A DNA stretch of 46,236 bases from a filamentous cyanobacterium CCP2 (GCA_003003615.1 PVWD01000014.1:1-46236), one strand, 5' to 3'. Counted from the first letter of the stretch, positions 1 to 8,439 are shown. Program-made: numbers and translations. Notes: generated by a model not told the origin, from the letters alone.

Positions 1-263
1 GGGTGAAGCAGGAAGCGGAAGCGGAAGGGTTAGACAAAATTTTTGAGGCGGCGGGTTTTGAGTGGCGCGAACCGGGTTGCTCCATGTGCCTTGCCATGAA
101 CCCCGACAAGCTGCAAGGTCGGCAAATCAGTGCTTCCTCTTCCAACCGCAACTTTAAAGGGCGGCAAGGTTCCTCCTCTGGACGAACTTTGTTGATGAGT
201 CCGGCAATGGTGGTGGCAGCGGCAATCACAGGGCAGGTTTCTGACGTGCGATCGTTGTTGTAG
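1..263 (+). CDS. leuC: 3-isopropylmalate dehydratase large subunit, C-terminal part (partial at window edge)
   Basis: The frame is already open at the first bases, so the gene begins upstream of the window and only about the last 87 codons are present. The fragment carries the [10 protein letters not shown] motif, whose two cysteines belong to the three that hold the 4Fe-4S cluster of the aconitase superfamily. It ends with the family's [12 protein letters not shown] and [14 protein letters not shown] segments. With LeuD it isomerises 2-isopropylmalate to 3-isopropylmalate in leucine synthesis. leuD lies 930 bp downstream on the same strand, which is unusual because the two are commonly adjacent; an antisense Uma2 gene fills the gap. 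The identification is from motif recognition and is secure. Confidence 0.95.
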   Translation, partial: VKQEAEAEGLDKIFEAAGFEWREPGCSMCLAMNPDKLQGRQISASSSNRNFKGRQGSSSGRTLLMSPAMVVAAAITGQVSDVRSLL

Positions 264-306
264 ACAGTGAGGAGTGAGGGAGTGAGGGAGTGGGGGGAAG
301 AGATGT

Positions 307-1071
307 TTAGTCGGGTGAAGTTCCGCTTGCTGAATTCTCTGCCAAGAGCGATCGGAGTCTTGCTAGTTCTGCTTCTGCCGCTTCTGCCCTTTGGCGTTCT
401 TGTTCAGCCCGTTGATGTTCCTGCTCGGCTTTTTCTGCACTCCAAAGCAGCAAATTTCCGGCTTCATCCCACCAGCGCAACCAATGAATCGTCCTTCCCA
501 AGCGTTTTCCATGCCAGATGCCCAAAAATAACCGCAATGCTGGAATCCAAAAACGTCCTTGCTCATTGGGGGATTGCAGGGCATATTGCTTTTCCTGAAG
601 CTGGCGGACTTCCAGTGTGAGGCTATGGGGGTCAAAGATGACGTAAGTTGGAACCTGAAGAATCTGCTCGTAAAAGTACAGCTTGCCATAGGGGTAAATT
701 GGACGGACGGAATATTCGCCGGTTTCGGTATCCGAGAGGAATTCCATCACAACTGCGATCGGGTCGCCTTCCAACTGGGGGGTGTAGTTGCGGCGAATTG
801 TTCCTTCAGGGATGGGAAACACGCGGGGTACGTACAGCCAGTCTGGTGCTTTTACAACAATCTGCTGGTTCACTGATGCCACCAGTCCAAAGTTGGAAGC
901 AATCAGCATTTCAGGTTGAATCAATCCGGCTTCTCCCAAAGCATCCGTTAGGGCAGCGGCGAGTAAGGGTTGCAGCAAATTTTCCACAGGATCATCCGGC
1001 AGTACAAAGTCATCGGGCAGCTTTTCCCAGGTAATGGTCAGGTGGGGCGATCGAGCGGTTTGAAATACCAC
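307..1071 (-). CDS. Uma2 family (DUF820) putative endonuclease with C-terminal coiled coil
   Basis: A 254-residue protein of the PD-(D/E)XK-like Uma2 family, which is strongly expanded in cyanobacteria; the cellular role is not established. The expected active-site pattern is visible: Asp77 in APDWLYVPRV, Glu110 in VVMEFLSD and Lys130 in YPYGKLYFYE, followed by the VPTYVIFDP strand. The last 45 or so residues are a Glu/Arg/Ala heptad-rich coiled coil (EKAEQEHQRAEQERQRAEAA), common in this family. It is encoded antisense between leuC and leuD, only 43 bp from the leuC stop, so it looks like an insertion into a leuCD unit. The family call is secure; nuclease activity is inference. Confidence 0.9.
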   Translation of the reverse strand: MVFQTARSPHLTITWEKLPDDFVLPDDPVENLLQPLLAAALTDALGEAGLIQPEMLIASNFGLVASVNQQIVVKAPDWLYVPRVFPIPEGTIRRNYTPQLEGDPIAVVMEFLSDTETGEYSVRPIYPYGKLYFYEQILQVPTYVIFDPHSLTLEVRQLQEKQYALQSPNEQGRFWIPALRLFLGIWHGKRLGRTIHWLRWWDEAGNLLLWSAEKAEQEHQRAEQERQRAEAAEAELARLRSLLAENSASGTSPD

Positions 1072-1193
1072 AGGTTTCCTTCCTTCAGGCGTGTCTGGGG
1101 AACTGCTTTCATCCTAATCGGATGCTACCAGCCTGATTTGTTCGGTCATACAGTTTTGCTATTTCGTATTATCCAAAAGGAGAATGAATCATC

Positions 1194-1796
1194 ATGAGTC
1201 AAGTTCAATCTGTTTCTGGTCGTGCCGTTCCCCTCGTGGGAAATGATATTGATACCGATCGCATTATTCCAGCGCGGTTTCTCAAGTGCGTTACGTTTGA
1301 TGGGTTAGGCTCTCACGCCTTTGAAGACGATCGGGCCCAATTTCAAGGAAACCATCCCTTTGATCAGTCCCAGTATCAGGGGGCAGAGGTGCTGGTGGTA
1401 AATCGTAATTTTGGTTGTGGGTCGTCGCGGGAACATGCACCGCAGGCAATTTCCAAGTGGGGAATTAAAGCCTTGGTGGGGGAAAGTTTTGCAGAAATTT
1501 TCTTTGGTAACTGCGTAGCAATGGGGATTCCTTGCGTTACGGCAGACCCAACAGATGTGCAAACCTTACAAAACTGGATCGCGGCTAACCCCCAAACCCC
1601 AGTAACGGTTGACTTGGAAACGCTGCAAGTCCGATTTGGTGAATCTGCAATTCCAGTGCAAATGAATGAAGGATCGCGCCAGATGTTTACAACTGGAACC
1701 TGGGATGCCTGCGGTCAACTGGTAGCCCAAGCAAATGCAATTCGCGAAACGGCGGCTCGTTTGCCCTACGTGAGTTGGAGTCAAGCAGCCAGTTAA
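1194..1796 (+). CDS. leuD: 3-isopropylmalate dehydratase small subunit
   Basis: A 200-residue protein of normal family length. The N-terminal half shows [14 protein letters not shown] (residues 16-29) and the substrate-loop motif [12 protein letters not shown] (72-83), followed by [14 protein letters not shown], all diagnostic of LeuD. It partners LeuC in the second step of leucine biosynthesis in the cytoplasm. The ATG is preceded by a good ribosome-binding site (AAAGGAG, 1175-1181). Because the antisense Uma2 gene separates it from leuC, leuD is either read through from leuC over about 0.9 kb or has its own promoter in 1072-1193. Confidence 0.97.
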   Translation: MSQVQSVSGRAVPLVGNDIDTDRIIPARFLKCVTFDGLGSHAFEDDRAQFQGNHPFDQSQYQGAEVLVVNRNFGCGSSREHAPQAISKWGIKALVGESFAEIFFGNCVAMGIPCVTADPTDVQTLQNWIAANPQTPVTVDLETLQVRFGESAIPVQMNEGSRQMFTTGTWDACGQLVAQANAIRETAARLPYVSWSQAAS

Positions 1797-1807
1797 GGAA
1801 CTTTGGG

Positions 1808-1840
1808 TCAGCATCTTGCTTGGAGTGGGCAAGGTGCTGA
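1808..1840 (+). repeat. Stem-loop after leuD, GCATCTTGC-type repeat copy
   Basis: TCAGCATCTTGC (1808-1819) pairs with GCAAGGTGCTGA (1829-1840) over 12 positions with one G-U pair, around a 9-nt loop, 11 bp past the leuD stop. There is no T-run, so it is not a classical terminator. Its left arm AGCATCTTGCTTGG resembles the core of the other GGCA-TCT-TGCC elements at 12264, 15073, 22106 and 40498. Confidence 0.6.
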
Positions 1841-1865
1841 TGTCGCGTGATTGCTGCGACAAACG

Positions 1866-1890
1866 AAAAAGGTAGGCACAGGGCCTACCC
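1866..1890 (-). terminator. Intrinsic terminator of aqpZ
   Basis: GGTAGGC (1871-1877) and GCCTACC (1883-1889) form a perfect 7-bp stem with a 5-nt loop. Read on the minus strand it is followed by TTTTT (1870-1866), as expected for termination of aqpZ, whose stop is 70 bp away. The same hairpin with one swapped base pair follows ftsH. Confidence 0.75.
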
Positions 1891-1959
1891 ATAGCAATTA
1901 ATGTGATGAATGGGAATGTGATGAATGGGAAACTACATAGATTAAGCAGTACTCAACTG

Positions 1960-2745
1960 TTAGACAATTTCTCTGACCCGATCGTCTGCTGTAATCACAG
2001 GGGGGGCTGCAAATACGGTGGAGTAGACCCATCCTGCTAAAATCGCACCCAAAATGGGGGCAAGCCAGAACAGCCACACCTGACCAAACAGTTCCAGATT
2101 GCCGCCAAAAACCCCAGTAATGAGGGCTGGCCCTGTACTGCGGGCTGGGTTAACAGAAGTGTTGGTGACAGGAATGCTGATTAGGTGGATGAGAGTGAGG
2201 CACATGCCGATCGCAATGGGAGCAAACCCCTGCGGAGCACGGCCGTCTGTGGCACCCAAAATCACAATTAAGAATAGGAATGTGAGCAGTAGTTCGGTTA
2301 AGAAGGCTGAAAACAGGCTGTAGCCGCCTGGAGAATGGACACCGAACCCGTTTGTGGCAAGCGGATTGGAGCCAGAAAAGTCTAGGGGGCCATTTCCACT
2401 CGCAATGATGAAAATGACAACAGCAGCGACGATTGCCCCTAAAACCTGAGCCACGATGTAAGGCACAAGTTCATTTCCAGGAAACTTTTTACCTGCCCAC
2501 AGTCCAAAAGAGACGGCCGGATTCAGGTGACAACCAGAAATGTGGCCAATGGCATAGGCCATTGTTAGCACGGTTAAACCGAAGGCTAAAGAAACCCCCA
2601 GAAACCCTAAACCAAAAAAGTTGGCAGTGTCAGGAAACTGAGCATCAGCCGGAAATGCTGCTGCTAATACAGCACTTCCACACCCGCCTAACACTAACCA
2701 AAATGTACCGATAACCTCGGCAATGCACCGTTTTCCAAGAGGCAT
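1960..2745 (-). CDS. aqpZ: Aquaporin Z, water channel
   Basis: A 261-residue MIP-family protein with six hydrophobic segments and both pore loops: HLNPAV (NPA at 75-77) and SVNPARS (NPA at 199-201, Arg202). The selectivity-filter set of a water-specific AqpZ is present: Phe in SLAFGLTV, His187 in [13 protein letters not shown], a small residue and Arg202. It sits in the cytoplasmic membrane and passes water down osmotic gradients. The ATG is preceded by AAGGAG on the minus strand (around 2754-2759). The downstream hairpin at 1866-1890 ends the transcript; it appears monocistronic. Confidence 0.96.
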   Translation of the reverse strand: MPLGKRCIAEVIGTFWLVLGGCGSAVLAAAFPADAQFPDTANFFGLGFLGVSLAFGLTVLTMAYAIGHISGCHLNPAVSFGLWAGKKFPGNELVPYIVAQVLGAIVAAVVIFIIASGNGPLDFSGSNPLATNGFGVHSPGGYSLFSAFLTELLLTFLFLIVILGATDGRAPQGFAPIAIGMCLTLIHLISIPVTNTSVNPARSTGPALITGVFGGNLELFGQVWLFWLAPILGAILAGWVYSTVFAAPPVITADDRVREIV

Positions 2746-3059
2746 ATTACTAAACTCCTTGCAAGTTCTGAGATGGAGCCAATCAAACGCGATTTGAAGT
2801 CACCCACCCACAGGGCATTTCAATGAACCCCATTTCTACCTTTGATCCCAAATGATCCCAAAAATGAGCTTGATCAATCGCGGACGTAGAACAGAACGAC
2901 ACTCAAAAGCTTGCTTTACAAAGCACAATCGAACGAAGCGATCGACTAGGTGCTTGGAGGCAAATGGTTTTAACTTCACGAAATGAATGATAACTGAAAA
3001 CTCATGAATTTTGAATAGAGGACACGCAGCCTGCCCCAATGAAAGCTCGCCAGCCTGTT
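2746..3059. other. Intergenic spacer between aqpZ and the RluE-like gene
   Basis: Both flanking genes are on the minus strand, so this spacer holds the aqpZ promoter and the 3' region of the pseudouridine synthase gene. The only structure I see is a short direct repeat TGATCCCAAA (about 2840-2862). No supported gene. Confidence 0.5.
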
Positions 3060-3692
3060 TCAATTCCGTTTGCGGAATGAATTCGATCGCGGTTGTGGTT
3101 GGCTTTTTGGAAAAGACTTTTGGAGGAGCGGAGCCAGTTCTGTGGAGGTTAAATCTCGCCATTGTCCAGGTTTCAGCTCTTCTAAACGCAAATGCCCGAT
3201 CGCCACTCGTACGAGACGCAACGTTGGGAACCCGATCGATGCAGTCATACGGCGCACCTGGCGATTTCGCCCTTCAGTTAAAGTTAGTTCCAGCCAGGCC
3301 GTTGGCACAGATTTGCGAAACCGAATGGGTGGCTCACGCGGAGGTAGATCAGGTTCAGTGAGTAATTTTACCTGAGCGGGTCGGGTGCGGTAGTTTTGAA
3401 TAGTAACCCCTTGGCGAAGCGGTTCTAAGTCAGCTTCAGTGGGGATTCGTTCAACTTGTACCCAGTAAGTACGGGGATGAGCAAATTTTGGATCGGTGAG
3501 CCAGTGCTGAACGCGCCCATTGCTGGTTAGTAACATTAGCCCTTCACTATCGCGATCGAGCCGCCCAACGGGATAAACATTTGGAACTGAAATAAAGTCT
3601 TTCAGGGTAAAGCGATCGTCTGGCGTTTTTTCGCCCGTAAATTGCGAGAGAACGTCGTAAGGTTTGTAGAACAAAAGGTAGCGATCGGTCAC
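3060..3692 (-). CDS. 23S rRNA pseudouridine synthase, RluE-like (RsuA family)
   Basis: A 210-residue protein with the RsuA/RluB/E/F catalytic motif GRLDRDSEG (catalytic Asp46) and the C-terminal [10 protein letters not shown] motif plus GFPTLRLVR, matching the RluE branch, which isomerises a uridine of 23S rRNA. There is no N-terminal S4 domain, also as in RluE. The frame stays open upstream to a TTG at 3740, but that extension codes for a Phe/Leu-rich stretch unlike the family. I therefore prefer the GTG at 3692, which starts directly before [11 protein letters not shown]. No clear ribosome-binding site precedes either start. The exact target base is inferred from homology only. Confidence 0.88.
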   Translation of the reverse strand: MTDRYLLFYKPYDVLSQFTGEKTPDDRFTLKDFISVPNVYPVGRLDRDSEGLMLLTSNGRVQHWLTDPKFAHPRTYWVQVERIPTEADLEPLRQGVTIQNYRTRPAQVKLLTEPDLPPREPPIRFRKSVPTAWLELTLTEGRNRQVRRMTASIGFPTLRLVRVAIGHLRLEELKPGQWRDLTSTELAPLLQKSFPKSQPQPRSNSFRKRN

Positions 3693-4083
3693 AGGCAGAA
3701 AGGTAAAAAACAAAAGTAGAAGAAAAAAGAATTGGAGCAAAGAGGGAAGTAAAGGTAACAGTTAAAGTATGACTAATCTATTTTAGAAAAATCGTTTCAG
3801 AGAATATCTATATAACTTCTATTTGCTAGCTAAAAACTAGAAACAAATCGCGAAATTCTACTTGTACAATAGAAACGCTCACTCGATCGCCCTCCCCCAA
3901 AACTCAGCTTGTGAGCTAGAGCTTGCTTTTTAGAAATGAAATTCTTCTTAATAGATTTAGATAATAACCTGCGTATTTTCTGTGAAGAAACATTGCGACC
4001 CTTTAATAAAGATTTAGATAAAGTTCCTATCTGTCTCAATCCCCTTTAATCTACTTTAATAAGCATATTGCTGGGGTAACGAT
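3693..4083. other. AT-rich intergenic spacer with a short direct repeat
   Basis: The flanking genes are divergent, so two promoters are expected here. AGATTTAGATAA occurs at 3953-3964 and again at 4010-4021, each preceded by a TTAATA word. The 57-bp spacing and the closeness to the start at 4084 make a regulatory role possible. No convincing gene. Confidence 0.4.
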
Positions 4084-4392
4084 ATGGACATGAAAAATTA
4101 TCGAGTGATTTGCACCCTTACCTTTGGCGACATTTATGGTCAGGTGATCGTGTGGCTAGGAGTGATTTTTGCCAGCTTGGCTGCTGCTCTGGCATTGATG
4201 GGGGCAAGCCGTCCAGTTTATGCCCTAGCGACAGTAGGGTTAATTCTGGTTCTCTCTCTACCCTTCTTGCTGTTTGCTTTTGTGACAACGTTGCTCAATC
4301 ATATCGAACTGGTAATGGTTGATCCGGCTAAACAGGCAAAAACAAAGTCAACACTTAAGGCAACTCAAAAACCGGCTCAGGCAGCAGGTTAG
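4084..4392 (+). CDS. Small membrane protein of unknown function
   Basis: A 102-residue protein with two hydrophobic segments (about 21-40 and 47-72), a short charged N-terminus (MDMKNYRVICTLTFGD) and a Lys/Ala/Thr-rich cytoplasmic-looking tail. It gives no family I can name, although its layout is like small conserved cyanobacterial membrane proteins. The ATG at 4090 is an equally possible start. It converges with the Eda-type aldolase gene, 66 bp apart at the stops. Function unknown. Confidence 0.65.
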   Translation: MDMKNYRVICTLTFGDIYGQVIVWLGVIFASLAAALALMGASRPVYALATVGLILVLSLPFLLFAFVTTLLNHIELVMVDPAKQAKTKSTLKATQKPAQAAG

Positions 4393-4458
4393 TATCGTTC
4401 TTCTTCGCTCAAGGATGGGTTAATGCAGGGTGCAGCAGATGTACCCTGATTTTTTTGT

Positions 4459-5091
4459 TTAATTAAGCGATTGCATGAGTTGTTCAGCTCTTTGGGTAAT
4501 GCTTGTCCAATGGGCTGCTTCGATCGTTGCCTTGGGAAAAAGCTGGCTGGATACCCCAACGGCGATCGCCCCTGCATCAATGAAGGTTCTGGCATTATCC
4601 AACGTTACCCCTCCAGTTGGAATTAAAGGAATTTGCCCTAATGGGCCCTGGAGATGGCGAATGTAGGCGGCACCTCCCACCGACTGGATTGGAAAAACCT
4701 TGATGGCGGAAGCTCCTAATTGCCATGCTGTGACAATTTCCGTGGGAGACAACGCTCCTGGAATAATCGGAACTTGCTGGTTAACTGCCGTTTGGATCAT
4801 GTCTGGATTGGTGTGCGGCATGAAGAGGAAAGCGGCCCCCGCAGCGATGGCTTCCCACAGTTGGTCAGGGCTAAGTAAGGTGCCTGCCCCAATCAGGCAA
4901 TCGGGTAATTCAATTCGCAGTTGGTGAACCAGTTTGGCCGCTTGATGACTATTCCAGGTAATTTCAATCAGCCGCATCCCTCCCGCCGCAACAGCTTGCG
5001 CCATCTGTACACCCAACTCTAGCTGAGGGGCGCGAATCACGGCAATCACTCGCTGGGATTGAACTTGTGATAACCAGGATTGTTCCGTCAT
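4459..5091 (-). CDS. eda: 2-keto-3-deoxy-6-phosphogluconate / 4-hydroxy-2-oxoglutarate aldolase
   Basis: A 210-residue TIM-barrel class I aldolase. Glu43 in RLIEITWNS and the Schiff-base Lys131 in SAIKVFP are at the expected places, with GAGTLL and IPTGGV strands. It cleaves KDPG to pyruvate and glyceraldehyde-3-phosphate (Entner-Doudoroff) or 4-hydroxy-2-oxoglutarate to pyruvate and glyoxylate; no dehydratase gene (edd) lies nearby. An upstream in-frame ATG at 5121 would add 10 residues and has AAGG 7 nt before it. I prefer the start at 5091 because it gives the usual family N-terminus. It is divergent from the ArsR-type regulator at 5277, so the two could share control. Confidence 0.9.
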   Translation of the reverse strand: MTEQSWLSQVQSQRVIAVIRAPQLELGVQMAQAVAAGGMRLIEITWNSHQAAKLVHQLRIELPDCLIGAGTLLSPDQLWEAIAAGAAFLFMPHTNPDMIQTAVNQQVPIIPGALSPTEIVTAWQLGASAIKVFPIQSVGGAAYIRHLQGPLGQIPLIPTGGVTLDNARTFIDAGAIAVGVSSQLFPKATIEAAHWTSITQRAEQLMQSLN

Positions 5092-5180
5092 AGCTGAACC
5101 CAACCCATTGCAACTGAGCATTGCACGACCTTAACTCTTAACTCTTAGCACTGAACCCTTCGCATTCCTGGCAATTGGCA

Positions 5181-5240
5181 ATCTAATTTGACATAATTTC
5201 AATTAGATAGTCATCTACTTAGACGCATATCTATTTAATT
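5181..5240. promoter_or_regulatory. Candidate ArsR operator and promoter region
   Basis: ATCTAATT (5181-5188) and AATTAGAT (5201-5208) form a perfect 8-bp inverted repeat around a 12-nt centre that contains TTGACA (5188-5193), a consensus -35 box. A third related half-site, ATCTATTTAATT, lies at 5229-5240. The arrangement is AT-rich and palindromic as in many ArsR-family operators, and sits 70-100 bp before the regulator's ATG and between two divergent genes. The -10 box is not obvious. Binding is inferred. Confidence 0.55.
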
Positions 5241-5276
5241 GCTGAGAAGTTAGAACAATAGTTGTAGGACAAATGC

Positions 5277-5855
5277 ATGGAAGCATCAGATATCCAAACC
5301 CTTCTGCGTTTCTTTAAAGTCATGGCGAATGAGAGTCGCTTAAAAGTTGTGGGGCTGTTAGCCCAGCGAGAGTGTAGTGTTGAAGAACTAGCAGCATTAT
5401 TGAACTTAAAAGAACCAACGATTTCCCATCATCTCGCTAAATTCAGAGAGTTAGATTTGGTACAAATGCAGCCGAAGGGAAATACCCATTTGTATCGCTT
5501 GAATATGGAACGGTTGAATGAATTAAACAAATCAGTTGTTGTTGCTTCCCCGATCGCCCTTGCAGAGGATGTGGAACCGGAAGCTTGGGAAACAAAGGTG
5601 TTGAAGAGTTATCTAGAAAACGATCGGCTAACAAAAATCCCTGCCAGTCGCAAAAAACGCTGGATTATTCTCAAATGGTTAGTAAAACAGTTTGAACCTA
5701 ATGTCACCTACCCAGAGAAAGCAGTCAATGAAATAATTCAGCAGGCTCACCCGGATTCTGCCACTCTGAGGCGAGAGCTGGTGGGCTATCAAATGATGCG
5801 GCGTGAGAATGGGATCTATTGGCGATTACCAGAGTCAGAATGGAAACCTGTCTAG
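5277..5855 (+). CDS. ArsR-type winged-helix regulator with C-terminal DUF2087 domain
   Basis: A 192-residue protein. Residues 1-80 are an ArsR-like winged helix-turn-helix (FFKVMANESRLKVVGLLA, then the recognition helix KEPTISHHLAKFRELDLV). Residues 115-190 match DUF2087 (RLTKIPASRKKRWIILKWL, MMRRENGIYWR). There is one cysteine and no CxC pair, so a metal-sensing role of the SmtB/ArsR type is not supported; the ligand is unknown. It is divergent from eda, and the spacer carries a palindromic operator candidate, suggesting autoregulation. The ATG at 5277 is used; an out-of-frame ATG overlaps it at 5273. Confidence 0.9.
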   Translation: MEASDIQTLLRFFKVMANESRLKVVGLLAQRECSVEELAALLNLKEPTISHHLAKFRELDLVQMQPKGNTHLYRLNMERLNELNKSVVVASPIALAEDVEPEAWETKVLKSYLENDRLTKIPASRKKRWIILKWLVKQFEPNVTYPEKAVNEIIQQAHPDSATLRRELVGYQMMRRENGIYWRLPESEWKPV

Positions 5856-5870
5856 AAAAAGCCTATTGAT

Positions 5871-5926
5871 CAGGACTGACGCAGTTTCCTTGAGATCAAT
5901 TTCAGGCTAAAAGCGAAAACCCATTG
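5871..5926 (+). repeat. Dispersed repeat, copy 1 (56 bp)
   Basis: This stretch aligns with the reverse complement of 31572-31625 over its full length with a few substitutions and two single-base gaps. The central 26 bases, beginning CTTGAGATCAATTTC and ending GGCTAAAAGC, are identical. It starts 16 bp after the ArsR gene stop. No coding capacity is evident. Confidence 0.8.
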
Positions 5927-5940
5927 AAATGGGTTGTTTT
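5918..5940 (+). terminator. Intrinsic terminator of the ArsR-type gene
   Basis: AACCCAT (5918-5924) pairs with ATGGGTT (5929-5935) around TGAA, followed by GTTTT. The left arm is the end of the 56-bp dispersed repeat, so here the repeat contributes half of the hairpin. Confidence 0.6.
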
Positions 5941-6046
5941 GGGAATTTGAGTTCGTTTCAACGGTCTTGAGCGTTGAGCCGGAAGTTGATTTCCAAGTAC
6001 GAAGTGCGTAAGTCCTATTGATGCTCTTTGCCCTTGAATCCAAATT

Positions 6047-6071
6047 AAAAAGGCAGGCCCTGTGCCTGCCT
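6047..6071 (-). terminator. Intrinsic terminator of ftsH
   Basis: AGGCAGGC (6051-6058) and GCCTGCCT (6064-6071) form a perfect 8-bp stem with a 5-nt loop. On the minus strand TTTT follows (6050-6047), 33 bp past the ftsH stop. Apart from a T-A to C-G swap in the stem it is the same hairpin as the aqpZ terminator. Confidence 0.8.
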
Positions 6072-6103
6072 CGATTAAGTTAGTCGAACGTCACTCAGAA
6101 AAA

Positions 6104-7945
6104 CTATGCGATCGATGCCATTCTGACATCACTGGTTGCCAGCAACTCTTGAAGCTCTTCTGCATCCACCGTTTCCTTTTCAATCAGCATTTCTGCTAAG
6201 TGATCCAGAACGGAGCGGTTTTCCTGCAAGACAGACTTTGCTCGACGGTAAGCCTGATCCACCAGATTACGAACCTCATCGTCGATCGCAGAGGCCGTTT
6301 CCTCAGAAAAGTCCCGCTCTGCCATGATGTCTCTTCCCAGGAACATGCCTCCCTGAGCGCGACCCAAAGCAACAGGGCCCAGACGATCGCTCATGCCAAA
6401 CCGAGTTACCATTTGCCGAGCCACGCGGGCCACCTGCTGAAGGTCATTCGATGCTCCAGTGGTGACTTCCTCTTCCCCAAAGACAAGTTCTTCAGCAATT
6501 CGTCCGCCCAATGCCACCGCCATCTGGTTTTGCAGGTAAGAGCGAGAGTACAAGCCTGAATCCATCCGGTCTTCGCTGGGGGTGAACCAGGTCAAACCAC
6601 CCGCACGACCACGAGGAATAATGCTGATTTTCTGCACAGGGTCATAGTCTGGCATTAATGCACCCACCAGTGCGTGTCCCGCCTCATGAAATGCCACCAA
6701 CTGCTTCCGCTTCTCGCTCATCACCCGGTCTTTCTTTTCTGGACCTGCCAAAACGCGATCGATCGCATCATTGACTTCATCCATTGAAATTTCCGTAAGG
6801 TTACGACGAGCCGCCAGAATCGCCGCCTCATTTAACAAGTTGGACAGGTCAGCCCCGGTAAAACCAGGAGTCCGACGGGCAATCTTCTCCAGATCAACAT
6901 CTTTGGAGAGGGTTTTGCCACGAGCGTGAACGTTCAGGATCTCTAAGCGTCCTTGATAATCTGGGCGATCGACCACCACTTGACGGTCAAAGCGTCCCGG
7001 ACGAAGCAGAGCCGCATCTAGTACATCGGGGCGGTTCGTTGCAGCAATAATGATGATTCCAGTGTTGCCCTCAAACCCGTCCATTTCTGTAAGCAATTGG
7101 TTCAGGGTTTGTTCCCGCTCATCGTTACCGCCGCCTAGACCAGCACCGCGCTGCCGACCTACGGCATCAATTTCATCGATAAATACGATACAGGGTGCAT
7201 TTGCTTTAGCCTGCTCAAACAAGTCCCGCACGCGAGATGCCCCAACTCCCACAAACATCTCCACAAACTCGGAACCGGAGATAGAGAAGAAAGGCACCCC
7301 TGCCTCACCAGCTACTGCTTTTGCCAACAGGGTCTTACCCGTTCCCGGAGGCCCAACCAGCAACACCCCCTTCGGAATTTTTGCCCCAATAGCGGTGAAG
7401 CGATCGGCGTTTTTCAAGAAGTCCACCACTTCAGCCAGTTCGAGCTTGGCTTGCTCAATCCCTGCGACATCGTTAAACGTGACCTGAGTTTGAGGCTCCA
7501 TTTGCACTCTGGCTTTTGACTTACCAAAGTTCATGGCTTGGCTACCGGGCCCACTCTGAGCGCGACGTAGCACAAAGAACAGCACGACCAACAGCAGGAA
7601 GGGAATGAACAAGGTACTCAGTACCCTCGCCCAAACGTTGTCTTCTGTTTGAGGAGAGACAGAAATATCAACATCGTTCTCCTGCAAGGTATTCAGCAAA
7701 CCGGGATCATTTGGCAAATTAACGAGTGAGCGTTGCCCATCGTTGGTTGTCACCTGGGCCCTGGTGCGGTCTGCACTGATAATGACTTTCGCAACCTGGT
7801 TATTTTCCACTTGTCCAATGAATTCGCTGTAGCGCAACGTTGTGGCCGTTTGCGTTGGGCGATCGAACAGGGCAGTTGCTAAGAAAATTACAACGACAAC
7901 CAGAAGGGCATATAATCCGGCATTTCTCCACCGCTTGTTATTCAC
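6104..7945 (-). CDS. ftsH: ATP-dependent zinc metalloprotease FtsH
   Basis: A 613-residue membrane protease with a membrane segment at about 11-27, an extracytoplasmic domain, a second segment at 109-127, an AAA+ domain and a zinc protease domain. Visible motifs are Walker A GPPGTGKT (198-205), Walker B IVFIDEID (253-260), the second region of homology [20 protein letters not shown], the pore FVG, and HEAGH (420-424), the zinc site. Cyanobacterial FtsH complexes degrade damaged photosystem II D1 and misassembled membrane proteins; which of the usual four paralogues this is cannot be settled here. The start is a GTG with AGGAGG 10 nt before it, and the terminator at 6047-6071 closes the unit. 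Confidence 0.97.
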   Translation of the reverse strand: MNNKRWRNAGLYALLVVVVIFLATALFDRPTQTATTLRYSEFIGQVENNQVAKVIISADRTRAQVTTNDGQRSLVNLPNDPGLLNTLQENDVDISVSPQTEDNVWARVLSTLFIPFLLLVVLFFVLRRAQSGPGSQAMNFGKSKARVQMEPQTQVTFNDVAGIEQAKLELAEVVDFLKNADRFTAIGAKIPKGVLLVGPPGTGKTLLAKAVAGEAGVPFFSISGSEFVEMFVGVGASRVRDLFEQAKANAPCIVFIDEIDAVGRQRGAGLGGGNDEREQTLNQLLTEMDGFEGNTGIIIIAATNRPDVLDAALLRPGRFDRQVVVDRPDYQGRLEILNVHARGKTLSKDVDLEKIARRTPGFTGADLSNLLNEAAILAARRNLTEISMDEVNDAIDRVLAGPEKKDRVMSEKRKQLVAFHEAGHALVGALMPDYDPVQKISIIPRGRAGGLTWFTPSEDRMDSGLYSRSYLQNQMAVALGGRIAEELVFGEEEVTTGASNDLQQVARVARQMVTRFGMSDRLGPVALGRAQGGMFLGRDIMAERDFSEETASAIDDEVRNLVDQAYRRAKSVLQENRSVLDHLAEMLIEKETVDAEELQELLATSDVRMASIA

Positions 7946-8280
7946 CGAGGCTTTTCCTCCTACATTCTCAAGGCGAGGGCAGTTTCATTTCTTAATATTT
8001 ATTAATGTAGCTCATCCTACCAAAGGATGCAGAGTTCTACATCCGTCTTGTCTGCAAGACTTCATTAAAAATGAGAGACTGCCAACCCCATCGCTCATTA
8101 ATACCTCTATTGTGCCATCTGCATTTGGAATTGCGAGGTTTTTGGGGGTAAGCGGATTGCATAGGGAAGCACAGAAGACTCAATTACATTGCTCAATTAC
8201 ATTAATTAACTTGCCTGAAATTTCCTGAAATGAGGGCTTACAGCGGATCACCCCAGTTTTGCCCCAACAAAAATAGTGTC
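7946..8280. other. Divergent spacer between ftsH and the symporter gene, with tandem duplications
   Basis: No gene is supported here. GTCTTG-TCTG-CAAGAC (8045-8060) is a small perfect hairpin. CTCAATTACATT is repeated in tandem (8179-8190, 8192-8203), and CCTGAAAT follows twice at about 8214-8230. Promoters of ftsH and of the symporter should be in this stretch, but I do not see a convincing -35/-10 pair. Confidence 0.4.
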
Positions 8281-8349
8281 GCGTTGTACAATTCTGCTTT
8301 ACGACGCAAGGCAGGTAGGGTGCTAACCCACGTGCATTAGACTCCTGCC
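8281..8349 (+). promoter_or_regulatory. Structured 5' leader before the symporter gene
   Basis: Two consecutive stem-loops lie 90-160 bp before the ATG at 8440. The first is GCGTTGTA (8281-8288) with TACGACGC (8300-8307), 8 pairs including one G-U. In the second, an outer stem GGCAGG (8310-8315) with CCTGCC (8344-8349) encloses a hairpin GGGT-GCTA-ACCC (8318-8329). No T-run follows. It matches no riboswitch consensus I can place. Confidence 0.45.
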
Positions 8350-8439
8350 ATCAGCGATTCACTCTGCGGTATCAGGCATTGTGACAAAGCACATTTTGCA
8401 ATAGAACGCATTTGTTGAAACAAGTGGAGCATCTGTCTA

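Noticed and set aside
3830-4039. 69-codon minus-strand frame in the spacer before the small membrane protein
   Set aside because: Basic, low-complexity product without a ribosome-binding site or family match.
8281-8349. Known glutamine (glnA) or glycine riboswitch in the symporter leader
   Set aside because: Neither the conserved GGAAGTAGG-type core of the glutamine motif nor the glycine aptamer repeats could be found; kept only as an unclassified structured leader.
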